This document shows positions 24,941 to 32,575 of a stretch of 64,000 nt of DNA, one piece after another. The DNA comes from a virus. The stretch spans positions 60,428-124,427 of IMG/VR virus record IMGVR_UViG_3300023174_000075, one strand, 5' to 3'. The position numbers and the translations under genes are program-made. Position 1 is the first letter of the stretch. Each line of letters starts with the position of its first letter. The notes beneath the pieces are model-generated. The model saw only the letters and a program-made list of their open reading frames with translations. It was not told where the DNA came from and made no database searches.

Positions 24941-25380
24941 TAATAAACTCGTTTCCAATTCAAATCAATACCTGTTTTTATTCTATGACAATTACAGCAT
25001 CGTATTTCACATTTTCTTATTTCTTCCTTTATTGCCTGGATAGATGCAGTATGACCACACATGATTTTTACTCCTCTCTTTTTCTTTCCACGTACATGAT
25101 CAAATTCTAATACCCTAATATCTTTATGTCCACAATCGGTACACTCCCCAAATCTCCTAAGGTATCGTTTTACGAATTCGAAATTTCTATCCTTGATTAA
25201 TTCATTATTAACCATGTTTCTCTTAATTACATGGTCCTTTTTTTCAGCGTATCTTACTTTAATTTTTTTAATAACGCATTCCTTACAATAATGTTGATAA
25301 CCTGTTTTGTTTGATGATTGTTTGTGAAATTGGGTTATGTCTAATTCTTTAGAGCAAGCACCACATACTTTTGTTTCCAT
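24940..25380 (-). CDS. HNH endonuclease with N-terminal zinc finger (146 aa)
   Basis: N-terminal zinc motif CGACSKELDITQFHKQSSNK ... CKEC (residues ~6-36) as in phage HNH enzymes of the 'recombination endonuclease VII-like' type. Core: CTDCGHKDIRVLEFDHVRGK (~91-110) gives the D-H of the first HNH element, and CNCHRIKTGIDLNWK near the C-terminus gives the last His. Intact, so probably an active, mobile endonuclease. Own class B promoter. Confidence 0.82.
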   Translation of the reverse strand: METKVCGACSKELDITQFHKQSSNKTGYQHYCKECVIKKIKVRYAEKKDHVIKRNMVNNELIKDRNFEFVKRYLRRFGECTDCGHKDIRVLEFDHVRGKKKRGVKIMCGHTASIQAIKEEIRKCEIRCCNCHRIKTGIDLNWKRVY

Positions 25381-25396
25381 ATTTTATCCATTTCCA

Positions 25397-25404
25397 ATAA
25401 ATAT
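25397..25404 (-). promoter_or_regulatory. Class B (late-type) promoter box
   Basis: CATATTTATTGGAAA on the coding strand, 17 bases before the HNH ATG at 25380. The same CATATATTTATTGGAAAC-type sequence precedes the HNH gene at 37117. Confidence 0.45.
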
Positions 25405-25421
25405 GGGAGAGATGAAGAGAA

Positions 25422-26234
25422 TTATATCTCTTCAACCTCTTCTCTAAGAACACCATACGAAATACTTCCATTCTCTAATTGGTAACCAAACTTAACTCCA
25501 ACATTACCATTACGATTCTTTTCAAACATAATATATGTTCCACCTCCATCACGTTCACTTTCACGACGCATAACACCCATAGCATCAAACAAATGCTTCA
25601 ATTTATTACTACCTACGAATTCGCCTTGTTTAGTTACTTGCTGAATGGCTAGAAACGATGTATATTTTCTTTCTGTGTTCTCACCCTTGTTATGCTTAAC
25701 ACATATATCAACAAACCATGCTTCAGCGGTTTTTCTATCCCAACCATTATCATCACGTACACCATCAATAATTTCAGCAGCACTATCAATTAGAATCAAA
25801 TCCCATCCTTGTGCTAATACTTGTTCAAACACATCTTTAGTATTATACTCAAGATAATCCGCCATGAATAATGTCTTAACAAATCCGAATTGTGGGAAGC
25901 GTTCTGTGTATTTGAACATTTGCTTACGTCCCATTTCACCACTAATAAACAAACACTTACGTTGTTTATTATGATTCTGGACCATAGCTAACACATCAAG
26001 TAATACTGTAGTTTTACCTACACCAGGATCTCCAATCATCATATAATTTGATGCACATGGAATACCTCCTTCCTCACTGAATAACTGATTAATAACTTCG
26101 CTTTCTGTCTCCATTGATTCAAGCATTCGCCTATCAATGTTTAATTGATTTAGCATTGTAATTTGTCCGAAATCAATCAATGACGGAACATGAACTACAT
26201 TTTGCACTTTGGCTGGTCTGCCTCTTTTTTTCAT
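25422..26234 (-). CDS. RadA/RecA-like ATPase (270 aa)
   Basis: Walker A GDPGVGKTT near residue 68, Walker B LILIDSAAEI near 145, and a RadA-like region GSNKLKHLFDAMGVMRRE then KNRNGNVGVKFG (RadA/Sms carry KNRFG here). It lacks RadA's N-terminal zinc finger and C-terminal Lon-like domain, so it is a minimal RecA core. Such proteins help branch migration, recombination or helicase loading in phages. The first residues MKKRGRPAK include an AT-hook core. Class A promoter directly upstream puts it with the early genes. Confidence 0.8.
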   Translation of the reverse strand: MKKRGRPAKVQNVVHVPSLIDFGQITMLNQLNIDRRMLESMETESEVINQLFSEEGGIPCASNYMMIGDPGVGKTTVLLDVLAMVQNHNKQRKCLFISGEMGRKQMFKYTERFPQFGFVKTLFMADYLEYNTKDVFEQVLAQGWDLILIDSAAEIIDGVRDDNGWDRKTAEAWFVDICVKHNKGENTERKYTSFLAIQQVTKQGEFVGSNKLKHLFDAMGVMRRESERDGGGTYIMFEKNRNGNVGVKFGYQLENGSISYGVLREEVEEI

Positions 26235-26256
26235 AACTTATTATTTTTTGGTTAAC

Positions 26257-26281
26257 GTGAATATACGATTGTTATTTTGCC
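26257..26281 (-). promoter_or_regulatory. Class A promoter
   Basis: GGCAAAAT and TATATTCACGTTAACC boxes at the standard offset, before the RadA-like gene and touching the stop at 26282. Confidence 0.65.
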
Positions 26282-26470
26282 CTACACATTTTCTTCTAGG
26301 TAAGTAATTATGGCTGTTTCTAAATCACCCTTAACTACTTCACCACTTTCATCATACACATCATATTGTGTGTAACCTAAACTAACACTATCTTCTAGCA
26401 TTGTAACGCTATACATTTCTTCGTTATACTCAACATCGTATGTTGTTTCTTTTTGTATTAATTGTACCAT
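26282..26470 (-). CDS. Small beta-rich protein (62 aa)
   Basis: MVQLIQKETTYDVEYNEEMY start; a repeated beta pattern (VTMLEDSVSLGYTQYDVYDE) and short C-terminal helix. No family recognised. Confidence 0.5.
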   Translation of the reverse strand: MVQLIQKETTYDVEYNEEMYSVTMLEDSVSLGYTQYDVYDESGEVVKGDLETAIITYLEENV

Positions 26471-26485
26471 AACTTTTTATTTGAA

Positions 26486-26510
26486 ATAAAGATAGGTAAA
26501 GCATTTTGCC
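26486..26510 (-). promoter_or_regulatory. Class A promoter
   Basis: GGCAAAAT and TATCTTTATTTC at the standard offset, before the 62-aa gene. Confidence 0.5.
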
Positions 26511-26542
26511 TTACCCATCATTATAACCAAAAATCGAAATCA

Positions 26543-26710
26543 TTATTTAACCCATTCATCCATAGCCACTTGCATTGCTTGTGCTGGAGTAATGGCATCA
26601 TCTTCTCTCATTGTTTTAAGAGCTTCATAAATTACTTCTACTTCTAGACCATGTTCCATTGCTTCGTCTAATAGAACACTTATTACTTTCATGTCTGTTT
26701 GTGCGCTCAT
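26543..26710 (-). CDS. Small acidic helical protein (55 aa)
   Basis: ATG at 26708-26710, TAA at 26543. MSAQTDMKVISVLLDEAMEH then a second helix; acidic throughout. Class B box about 18 bases upstream. No family recognised. Confidence 0.5.
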   Translation of the reverse strand: MSAQTDMKVISVLLDEAMEHGLEVEVIYEALKTMREDDAITPAQAMQVAMDEWVK

Positions 26711-26728
26711 TTTATTTTATTTTTACTC

Positions 26729-26736
26729 ATAAATAT
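26729..26736 (-). promoter_or_regulatory. Class B (late-type) promoter box
   Basis: TATATTTATGAG on the coding strand, before the 55-aa gene. Confidence 0.4.
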
Positions 26737-26742
26737 AATATA

Positions 26743-27021
26743 TTATGCTTTCCCTACAGGTCCTGTATAGTATAGTTTACCTGCATTTAATTTGGGATCT
26801 TGTTCAACTAGATATTTAAGTATTTCTATATGTTGCAAAATCATTTCATCATGTTGTGATTTATATCTCATCAACTCAATTATTTCTTTATTTTGTTGAT
26901 GTTGTTCTTTATCTATTAGTGATAATTGTTTATTTAGAGTTCCAATCATACTACTCAACATTATTACAAAAAGAAATAATATCGCTACAACAAAACTCAG
27001 TATTACTATTGCTATTACCAT
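26743..27021 (-). CDS. Membrane-anchored coiled-coil protein (92 aa)
   Basis: N-terminal transmembrane helix (IAIVILSFVVAILFLFVIML, residues 3-22), then a long coiled coil rich in Glu, Lys and Gln to residue ~75. Layout matches i-spanins and similar phage envelope proteins, but its place among early genes argues against a lysis role. Overlaps the basic protein gene by 7 bases. Confidence 0.55.
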   Translation of the reverse strand: MVIAIVILSFVVAILFLFVIMLSSMIGTLNKQLSLIDKEQHQQNKEIIELMRYKSQHDEMILQHIEILKYLVEQDPKLNAGKLYYTGPVGKA

Positions 27022-27200
27022 GTTTGATTTTTATCGTTTTGTTTTTTCTTTATTTCAATCCATCTTAATTGATCTTCTAATGTAACAAGTTCATTGAATT
27101 GTCTTTCCATTAGTGGTTTTTCCTTTTTCTTTTTAAAAAAATTCCTATCTACCCGTTTGTCTGCTTTTGATTGTGCATCGTCCTTAGTTTGGATTGCCAT
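27015..27200 (-). CDS. Small basic protein (61 aa)
   Basis: Very basic (KADKRVDRNFFKKKKEKPLM, residues ~12-31) with a helical C-terminus (LEDQLRWIEIKKKQNDKNQT). Overlaps the membrane-protein gene downstream. Function unknown. Confidence 0.5.
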   Translation of the reverse strand: MAIQTKDDAQSKADKRVDRNFFKKKKEKPLMERQFNELVTLEDQLRWIEIKKKQNDKNQTW

Positions 27201-27218
27201 ATGTTATTTGGTTTAGTT

Positions 27219-27241
27219 TAAATTATAAAGAATATTTTGCC
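27219..27241 (-). promoter_or_regulatory. Class A promoter (weak)
   Basis: GGCAAAAT and TAATTTAAAC at the 16-base offset. The upstream box lies in the RAK codons near the end of the 96-aa gene. Confidence 0.4.
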
Positions 27242-27513
27242 CTCCAAAACTGCCACCACTTTTTCTTTTTAGGTGGTTGACAAGCCGAAAAGGGGTTGTG
27301 ACCAAATGATACTCTACCATAATATTTAGATGTTAGTATATTTAGAAACACTTCACGATATTGTTCAGGAATAGTTTCAAAATTAGCTATCATCTTAACT
27401 TCTAAATCATGTGATCCATTTTCAGTTAACAATGTTATTGTCTCATTTAATTCAACATTTGTAGATGTTTGTATTGTTAAATTATTACCACCACCTAAAA
27501 ATATTTCAGCCAT
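27223..27513 (-). CDS. Hypothetical protein with basic, Trp-rich tail (96 aa)
   Basis: Beta-rich body (LTENGSHDLEVKMIANFETI) and C-terminal PPKKKKWWQFWRAKYSL, a Lys/Trp patch suited to membrane or nucleic-acid contact. One base separates it from the caspase-like gene upstream. No family recognised. Confidence 0.5.
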   Translation of the reverse strand: MAEIFLGGGNNLTIQTSTNVELNETITLLTENGSHDLEVKMIANFETIPEQYREVFLNILTSKYYGRVSFGHNPFSACQPPKKKKWWQFWRAKYSL

Positions 27514-27514
27514 A

Positions 27515-28072
27515 TTACGAATTTAAGTATAAACGATTGTGATTATATTCTGCTACAGCATTACCTTCAGCTAATATACCATAAGTATATTTTATATGCT
27601 CATACATTTCATCTAATGATCTTTCAGATACACTACCTAATTCTTTAGCAAAATAATCATTTGATTCTGTTACTATATCTTGTGGTGTACCTGGTAAACC
27701 ACAATAATTTGCTTCACCTACTTCTGATATAAACATTCCACTGTATAAACCTTTTAAATTATATGTTTCAACAAATTTATCTGCGTTGCACCAAATGAAT
27801 ATACATTCCTTATTTTGCAACAAAGGAACTGTAGAGTGACCAATAATCATTCCTTGCATTCCGAACTGTCCTATAGCAAATAATCCTTGTGGTGAACCAT
27901 GACCCATCATCATAATACGATCATGTTGTTCGATTTGTTCATCTACTTCATATTTACTTCCACTTCTAATGATTGTTACATCATTAAAATCAGGAAATGA
28001 TTTAAGATTCATGTAAATAGGGATTAAAAAATCCGTTGAACTGTCTTGTGGATGTATTACTAATGTTTTCAT
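27515..28072 (-). CDS. Caspase/CHAT-fold-like protein (185 aa)
   Basis: Two hallmark positions of the caspase-hemoglobinase superfamily are visible in the right order and spacing: IMMMGHGSPQGLF (His near residue 58) and CIFIWCNADKF (Cys near 95), each after a hydrophobic strand. I recognise similar proteins from Bacteroidetes phage genomes without known function. If active it would be a small cysteine peptidase acting in the cytoplasm. It forms a pair with the 96-aa gene (one-base spacer) behind a class A promoter. The fold is inferred from motif only. Confidence 0.55.
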   Translation of the reverse strand: MKTLVIHPQDSSTDFLIPIYMNLKSFPDFNDVTIIRSGSKYEVDEQIEQHDRIMMMGHGSPQGLFAIGQFGMQGMIIGHSTVPLLQNKECIFIWCNADKFVETYNLKGLYSGMFISEVGEANYCGLPGTPQDIVTESNDYFAKELGSVSERSLDEMYEHIKYTYGILAEGNAVAEYNHNRLYLNS

Positions 28073-28087
28073 AACCTTTTTATTTGA

Positions 28088-28113
28088 ATTGAATATACAA
28101 TTGTTATTTTGCC
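28088..28113 (-). promoter_or_regulatory. Class A promoter
   Basis: GGCAAAAT and TATATTCAATTC boxes. The upstream box overlaps the LAK-stop end of the 110-aa gene. Confidence 0.6.
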
Positions 28114-28436
28114 AACTTATCTAAATCTTCTTTTAATCGTCTATGAAATGATTCCTCACTATCATCACAACTAACCAACCAATCAATACGTTGAGCATAT
28201 ACCTGAGCTTTTCTAAGTATATCTAAACCTTTCTTAAATTCCTCGATGACATCATCTGGGTATGCGTAGTGATTCAAATCTTCAGGATGCGTTTCATACC
28301 ATGAATTATCTCTGCCCCAACTATCTCGCAATTCTTCCTGCGTTTTGGGTTTACCGCTGTTGAGTATTATTTGCTCAACTTCATCAGCAATCATGCCGAT
28401 GTTATACTGTTTGTAGTCAAATGCTCCTCCGCTCAT
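28104..28436 (-). CDS. Conserved phage protein (110 aa)
   Basis: Begins MSGGAFDYKQYNIGMIADEV, an opening common to an uncharacterised family in phages of Bacteroidetes and Firmicutes. Acidic and helical. Overlaps the 77-aa gene upstream by 4 bases (ATGA). Ends LAK-stop over a promoter. Confidence 0.6.
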   Translation of the reverse strand: MSGGAFDYKQYNIGMIADEVEQIILNSGKPKTQEELRDSWGRDNSWYETHPEDLNHYAYPDDVIEEFKKGLDILRKAQVYAQRIDWLVSCDDSEESFHRRLKEDLDKLAK

Positions 28437-28666
28437 GGTATTTGGTTTATATATAATTGTTGATGATTAGATCTAGTTAATATATCTTTTACTTCAGTCC
28501 AAAACTCATATCCTCTATCTGCTCCCATATAACCTAATACTTCATCGCAGATACTAATAGCAATGTCCTTAGCTGTTATATAATTCTTTTCGTGTGATAA
28601 CTCAAAACACCATCTCATGTATGCTAGGGTATATAGCTCCTGTGCTTTATTCTGCGCTGTTATCAT
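28433..28666 (-). CDS. Small helical protein (77 aa)
   Basis: MITAQNKAQELYTLAYMRWC start, helical with several Tyr/Trp. Overlaps neighbours on both sides (4 and 20 bases), so it is co-translated with them. No family recognised. Confidence 0.5.
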   Translation of the reverse strand: MITAQNKAQELYTLAYMRWCFELSHEKNYITAKDIAISICDEVLGYMGADRGYEFWTEVKDILTRSNHQQLYINQIP

Positions 28667-29204
28667 TTTCTAATCTATTTAATTCTGCTTTTAAATTTTC
28701 AACACAATATCCTTTATCGTATTTAGTATTTGGATCTAATACCTTAATTTGATCAGCCAAATCTTCCCTAAGACCATCGTTATAAAACTTATGTTCAATA
28801 GCATCAGCTAGGTCTTGCATTTGATCAGTTCCATATACTGATATTCTTAGATCATACCAATCCCATTTAGTTTTATAGTCAGTGAGTTGAATACCTTTAG
28901 TTAAGCGTTGTTCTAAATTATATAATGTTCTATTTCTTACTCTAACAATTGAATTATCACTACCAAATAAATGTAAAAAACGTAATACCCACCTTGGACA
29001 CCATTTAGATTTAGCTTTATGGTCCATGAATATAACTAGTGGTTCCATTGCTTTGAATATATCTCCATCTTCATTCCAAGGTACTGAACCTAGATATCTA
29101 TATCTTTCATGGAAGTTTTTTGGGAAAAACACAGCACGGATATCATCTAATGTGATGTCTCTGGTGTGAATGTATTTACGTTTTTTACCTTTAAATATTA
29201 TCAT
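28647..29204 (-). CDS. Hypothetical protein (185 aa)
   Basis: Basic N-terminus (MIIFKGKKRKYIHTRDITLD); Trp- and Arg-rich centre (KSKWCPRWVLRFLHLFGSDN, residues ~66-85). I recognise no catalytic motif. First gene of a three-gene overlapping set behind a class A promoter. The ATG directly follows the promoter, so the transcript would be nearly leaderless. Confidence 0.55.
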   Translation of the reverse strand: MIIFKGKKRKYIHTRDITLDDIRAVFFPKNFHERYRYLGSVPWNEDGDIFKAMEPLVIFMDHKAKSKWCPRWVLRFLHLFGSDNSIVRVRNRTLYNLEQRLTKGIQLTDYKTKWDWYDLRISVYGTDQMQDLADAIEHKFYNDGLREDLADQIKVLDPNTKYDKGYCVENLKAELNRLENDNSAE

Positions 29205-29206
29205 AA

Positions 29207-29232
29207 TGTGAATGTACGATTATTATTTTGCC
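29207..29232 (-). promoter_or_regulatory. Class A promoter
   Basis: GGCAAAAT and TACATTCACATT boxes, ending directly before the ATG at 29204. Confidence 0.6.
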
Positions 29233-29234
29233 TA

Positions 29235-29522
29235 CTAGTAATTTTCATCACAATCATAACAATTATCTTCATATGATTCAAGTAATGAATCTAATTCATT
29301 TTCACATTTATCCGCAATGTGATATGATTTTCCTACCTCAAACATAATATCACTAATATTCTCTTCACCTTTTAAACCATCCAATGCGCGTCTAATATCC
29401 GCTAAATCAGATGAAATGTTTTTAAGTGTTTGTAATTGCTCATTAGTTAAAATGTTTGCTTTAGGAGTTGCTTTAATCATTTCCTGTAATTCTTGTACTG
29501 TTGTTTTTTTCTTTGTTGCCAT
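29235..29522 (-). CDS. Small acidic protein (95 aa)
   Basis: MATKKKTTVQELQEMIKATP start, then long helices with an acidic C-terminus (LLESYEDNCYDCDENY). One base separates it from the gene upstream. No family recognised. Confidence 0.5.
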   Translation of the reverse strand: MATKKKTTVQELQEMIKATPKANILTNEQLQTLKNISSDLADIRRALDGLKGEENISDIMFEVGKSYHIADKCENELDSLLESYEDNCYDCDENY

Positions 29523-29523
29523 T

Positions 29524-29811
29524 TTATATTGTTTTATTTGTTTCTATTTTTAATCCGTAATTCATATCAAACATAGCCATTTGTCTACTAGCGTATGATT
29601 TAAGTAGGTGTTTTTGTTTCTTAAGATATTTGGTCCCCCATTCTCGCCATTCCTTATTTTGTTCTTCAGTCATTGTCCATTGCTGATACCAATTATCAGT
29701 TCGACCTTTAATATCTTCGAATGTAACGTTGTGACCTGCTATTTCAAACATTTTGTTGAGCATTGTTTCAACAATAATTTCGTCTTTACTTTTCTTCATT
29801 TTAATCGTCAT
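29524..29811 (-). CDS. Small basic protein (95 aa)
   Basis: Helical, Trp/Lys-rich (DNWYQQWTMTEEQNKEWREW, residues ~37-56). The start may be the ATG at 29811 or MKKSKDEIIVETML four codons later; it overlaps the 29-codon ORF. No family recognised. Confidence 0.5.
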   Translation of the reverse strand: MTIKMKKSKDEIIVETMLNKMFEIAGHNVTFEDIKGRTDNWYQQWTMTEEQNKEWREWGTKYLKKQKHLLKSYASRQMAMFDMNYGLKIETNKTI

Positions 29812-29890
29812 TTAAAAATTTATCCAGTATCTTACCTACACCCCACTTTAATATTTCCCACCAAACAATTGTTAATAGTATGTATATCAT
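29801..29890 (-). CDS. Possible micro-protein with membrane helix (29 aa)
   Basis: ATG at 29888-29890 overlaps the TGA of the 57-aa gene (ATGA). MIYILLTIVWWEILKWGVGK is hydrophobic. Overlaps the 95-aa gene by 11 bases. The tight coupling on both sides is the only support. Confidence 0.4.
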   Translation of the reverse strand: MIYILLTIVWWEILKWGVGKILDKFLNDD

Positions 29891-30060
29891 TGTTTTATTT
29901 TAGATGTTTGAGCTTTCTCTGCTGCTTGCCACTCCTCCTCTGTCATCTTTCCTGTCTTCTTTTCGATGATATCTTCACATAGGTTCGTTATACCTTCTAG
30001 TTCTGGGTAGTCAGGGAGCGCTTTAACACTTTCCATAAATTCATCAAATTCTTTACTCAT
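29887..30060 (-). CDS. Small acidic helical protein (57 aa)
   Basis: ATG at 30058-30060, TGA at 29887. MSKEFDEFMESVKALPDYPE then helices; ends KAQTSKIKQ. Its stop overlaps the next start (ATGA). Downstream of the hairpin at 30074. No family recognised. Confidence 0.5.
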   Translation of the reverse strand: MSKEFDEFMESVKALPDYPELEGITNLCEDIIEKKTGKMTEEEWQAAEKAQTSKIKQ

Positions 30061-30073
30061 AACATAATATTAA

Positions 30074-30093
30074 GGAGGGGCTTTTGCCCCTCC
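30074..30093 (-). terminator. GC-rich hairpin between DUF932 and 57-aa genes
   Basis: GGAGGGGCAAAAGCCCCTCC, a perfect 7-bp stem preceded by A-run and followed by TTAATATT on the coding strand. Located seven bases after the DUF932 stop. Its loop contains GCAAAA, the class A core. It could act in both directions. Confidence 0.6.
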
Positions 30094-30099
30094 AATTTT

Positions 30100-30900
30100 T
30101 TAAGCTTCTACTAAATATGAACCTGCTAATTCAAACAATTGCTCATTCAATTCAATATCCTTCTGGAATGATGTTACTGAACGTGCTTTACGTTGTTTAC
30201 GTCCGTAGCTATAGCTACCACCTAATACTTTCTCTTGTACTCTATTAAACACAGCCCATAAATCATTACCTTGATCTTCAGTACGAGTCGCTTCAAGTAA
30301 TTCCATAACATTAACTGTTGCTTTACTACGTAATGATACTGCTTTGTAAGCAAAATCAGTCATTTGGGCTTCAGTTAGCTTTGTTGATTTAAACAGATTA
30401 ATCTTCTGCACCAGACCTGGTAACTTCTCAATTACCTCGTTTACTTTCGCCTGTAACGATTCAAATGTATAATTCATATGGCGGATACTCACATTACTAA
30501 AATCAGCATCACTAATAACCAATCCATTACTACACACAAGACGGAATATACCTACTCTAAAGTTAAATGCTGCTTTACCATCATGGCTATTTGTTAATAG
30601 GATTTGTGGAAACGCATCATCACCATTTTTACCTTTGATCTGAATGTCTGGGTGTCTAAATACGACAATGTGTTTTTGAAATCCTTTAAATTTCTTAGAT
30701 TTAACTTCTTGTGCTTTAGTTACCTGCCAACCTAGAGCCATTAAATCCTCTACCACACGTGATGTTGGTGTTTGGATATATTTGTCTGTTAAGTGAGCTG
30801 CTTTTTCAGTAGTGAATACTGATGGAGCCATCATTTTGATTTGATCCAGCGAATATGAATTGCCGGTCATCATAGCATCTGTGTTTAATTCTTGATTCAT
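30100..30900 (-). CDS. DUF932-like phage protein (266 aa)
   Basis: Fits the DUF932 / TIGR03299 phage- and plasmid-like family: central KKFKGFQKHIVVFRHPDIQI and ILLTNSHDGKAAFNFRVGIF then RLVCSNGLVI (residues ~112-145), which is the family's N-S-H-D-G...R-x-V-C-x-N-G core. Members occur widely in phages near early genes; their function is not established. Class A promoter upstream and a hairpin terminator downstream, so it is a single-gene unit. Confidence 0.8.
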   Translation of the reverse strand: MNQELNTDAMMTGNSYSLDQIKMMAPSVFTTEKAAHLTDKYIQTPTSRVVEDLMALGWQVTKAQEVKSKKFKGFQKHIVVFRHPDIQIKGKNGDDAFPQILLTNSHDGKAAFNFRVGIFRLVCSNGLVISDADFSNVSIRHMNYTFESLQAKVNEVIEKLPGLVQKINLFKSTKLTEAQMTDFAYKAVSLRSKATVNVMELLEATRTEDQGNDLWAVFNRVQEKVLGGSYSYGRKQRKARSVTSFQKDIELNEQLFELAGSYLVEA

Positions 30901-30934
30901 AACTTATCGTTTTTGGTTTTTAATTTTTTAACAC

Positions 30935-30960
30935 GATGAAGATACAACCTAGATTTTGCC
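30935..30960 (-). promoter_or_regulatory. Class A promoter
   Basis: GGCAAAAT and TATCTTCATCGTG boxes at the standard offset, before the DUF932 gene. Confidence 0.55.
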
Positions 30961-30986
30961 TCCCAAAGCTACCTTACAAATAAGAT

Positions 30987-32327
30987 TTAAAATTCTAATA
31001 TACCAATATCTGGTGGATTAGAAACTATCTTATTATTAAAATCCTTTATAAGACCAACATTTACACCTTTATTAATTGCGGGTGATGTAGCTGTTAAATT
31101 ATAATTCCAATTTAAAGGATTTACATCCAATGTGTTCATCCAAATAACACCTGATGTAGCAATTTCTGTACTACCTAATGTAAAGTTTGTTACACTACTA
31201 CCTGATAGTTTATATATATTATTTGTGTGTGTTAAGTTAATACCAGTAAATTGTCCACTACGTGTTACAGATGATCCATTATTAATTTGAATTATATTAT
31301 TTTTAAGAACTATAATTCCTGTAGTAGCATCAGATGTTGCCATAGAAAACATAATACCACTACTACCAACAGGATTTGGATTAGGAACAGTTTGTACCAT
31401 TACATTATTATAAAACTGTAAGTTAGTCACTTTAGTTTTATATTGGCCATTATTATTTATATAAACCGCAGTAGTATTATTAATAATCTTATTATAAGCA
31501 ATAACATTATTCATCTGTGGATAATTAGCTACACCATCTGAATTAGAACCAAATTCAAATGTTCCATTACAATCATAAAATGTATTATACATAATAACAT
31601 TATTCATAACTGTATCACCTTCTTCAAAAAACTCTACACCACCACCATCACGTCCATAATCATAGCTCATACACCAACAATCATGTAAATAATTATTTGT
31701 GAATGTATTGTTACGGCTTGAAATTTGAACAGGAACTCCACCATAATCATTGTCTGGATTTGTAGTGTCATTTACAATCATTCTTAAATTACCTATATTA
31801 CAACTATCTATTGTTTGTGCTCTAGATGATGCTGTGATATAAACACCATATCCAATTCTATCCATAGTACATTTTCTAATAATAGTGCTTGTAGATGAAC
31901 TTTCAATTGTAAATACAATTTGGATTTTAGCTTGAGTATATCTATTAGTAAACGATATAGTTGTATCCGATATATTCCAACCATAAAACCTAACATTAGT
32001 ACATCCTCTTAATATGACTAAACTACCAATTGTAGTTCCAGTACCCCAAAACAATGGATTAGCTCCTACTCCGTAAACACCAAAATAAACATTTGATTTG
32101 CTTTGCAATGTTAATGTACCAGTGAATTTAGAACCTTTAGCAAATAATACAGAGTCGCCATTAGTTACATTACTCTGTACCTTAGAAAGTGTTTGCCATG
32201 GTGTAGCTGGATTTTGTGCTTGTGTAGTAGTGTAAGTATCGCTTCCTGATTGGTTTATGTAGAATTTTCTTGCTTGCGCTGTGAACATTGTAACGATTAA
32301 CGTAAACAGCAGAACTAGTTTTTTCAT
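30987..32327 (-). CDS. Secreted right-handed beta-helix protein (446 aa)
   Basis: A clear Sec signal peptide (MKKLVLLFTLIVTMFTAQA, cleavage likely after AQA) is followed by KFYINQSGSDTYTTTQAQNP and PATPWQTLSKVQS, the opening of DUF1565/pectate-lyase-like beta-helices of Bacteroidetes. The rest contains short parallel-beta-helix coils (NNTFTNNYLHD, NNVIMYNTFYDCNG, NNVIAYNKIINN). The fold is common in polysaccharide lyases, hydrolases and surface adhesins. A phage protein exported by the host Sec pathway is unusual. It has its own class B box; whether it is an enzyme cannot be read. Confidence 0.75.
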   Translation of the reverse strand: MKKLVLLFTLIVTMFTAQARKFYINQSGSDTYTTTQAQNPATPWQTLSKVQSNVTNGDSVLFAKGSKFTGTLTLQSKSNVYFGVYGVGANPLFWGTGTTIGSLVILRGCTNVRFYGWNISDTTISFTNRYTQAKIQIVFTIESSSTSTIIRKCTMDRIGYGVYITASSRAQTIDSCNIGNLRMIVNDTTNPDNDYGGVPVQISSRNNTFTNNYLHDCWCMSYDYGRDGGGVEFFEEGDTVMNNVIMYNTFYDCNGTFEFGSNSDGVANYPQMNNVIAYNKIINNTTAVYINNNGQYKTKVTNLQFYNNVMVQTVPNPNPVGSSGIMFSMATSDATTGIIVLKNNIIQINNGSSVTRSGQFTGINLTHTNNIYKLSGSSVTNFTLGSTEIATSGVIWMNTLDVNPLNWNYNLTATSPAINKGVNVGLIKDFNNKIVSNPPDIGILEF

Positions 32328-32350
32328 TAATGGTTGTTTTAATTACAAAC

Positions 32351-32358
32351 ATAAATAT
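32351..32358 (-). promoter_or_regulatory. Class B (late-type) promoter box
   Basis: CATATTTATG on the coding strand between the terminator and the beta-helix ATG at 32327. Confidence 0.45.
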
Positions 32359-32361
32359 GAT

Positions 32362-32386
32362 AAAAAAAGCCCTCAAAATGAGGGCT
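32362..32386 (-). terminator. Rho-independent terminator
   Basis: AGCCCTC-ATTTT-GAGGGCT followed by TTTTTTT on the coding strand, 28 bases after the stop of the 53-aa gene. A textbook terminator. Confidence 0.85.
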
Positions 32387-32413
32387 TAATACGTAAATTA
32401 AAAGTAATTCAAA

Positions 32414-32575
32414 TTACTTATTCTTGATAAGTGACCATACAGCACCAACTGCTGTGATAACTGCTCCAATTACTTCGTTAGTTACAGCTTCTGTAGCTAT
32501 ACCTTTAACAATAAGAATACCACCTACGAATGTTAATGCGTGGCGGATAATGCCTAATACTTGTTCTTTGTTCAT
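32414..32575 (-). CDS. Small holin-like membrane protein (53 aa)
   Basis: ATG at 32573-32575, TAA at 32414. The body is two hydrophobic segments: IRHALTFVGGILIVKGIATE and VIGAVITAVGAVWSLIKNK. Small proteins with a basic, two-helix layout ending in WS(L/I)IKNK occur in many phages and are often called holin or phage membrane protein. It ends with a strong terminator and is therefore a single-gene unit. About 4 kb from the endolysin, so a lysis role is not certain. Confidence 0.55.
   Translation of the reverse strand: MNKEQVLGIIRHALTFVGGILIVKGIATEAVTNEVIGAVITAVGAVWSLIKNK

Noticed and set aside
16363-26510. The repeated GTTAAC...TTTGCC motif as CRISPR repeats, iterons or transposon ends
   Set aside because: Copies are always in one orientation before start codons with gene-sized spacing and a -33/-7-like layout; no spacers, no target duplications.
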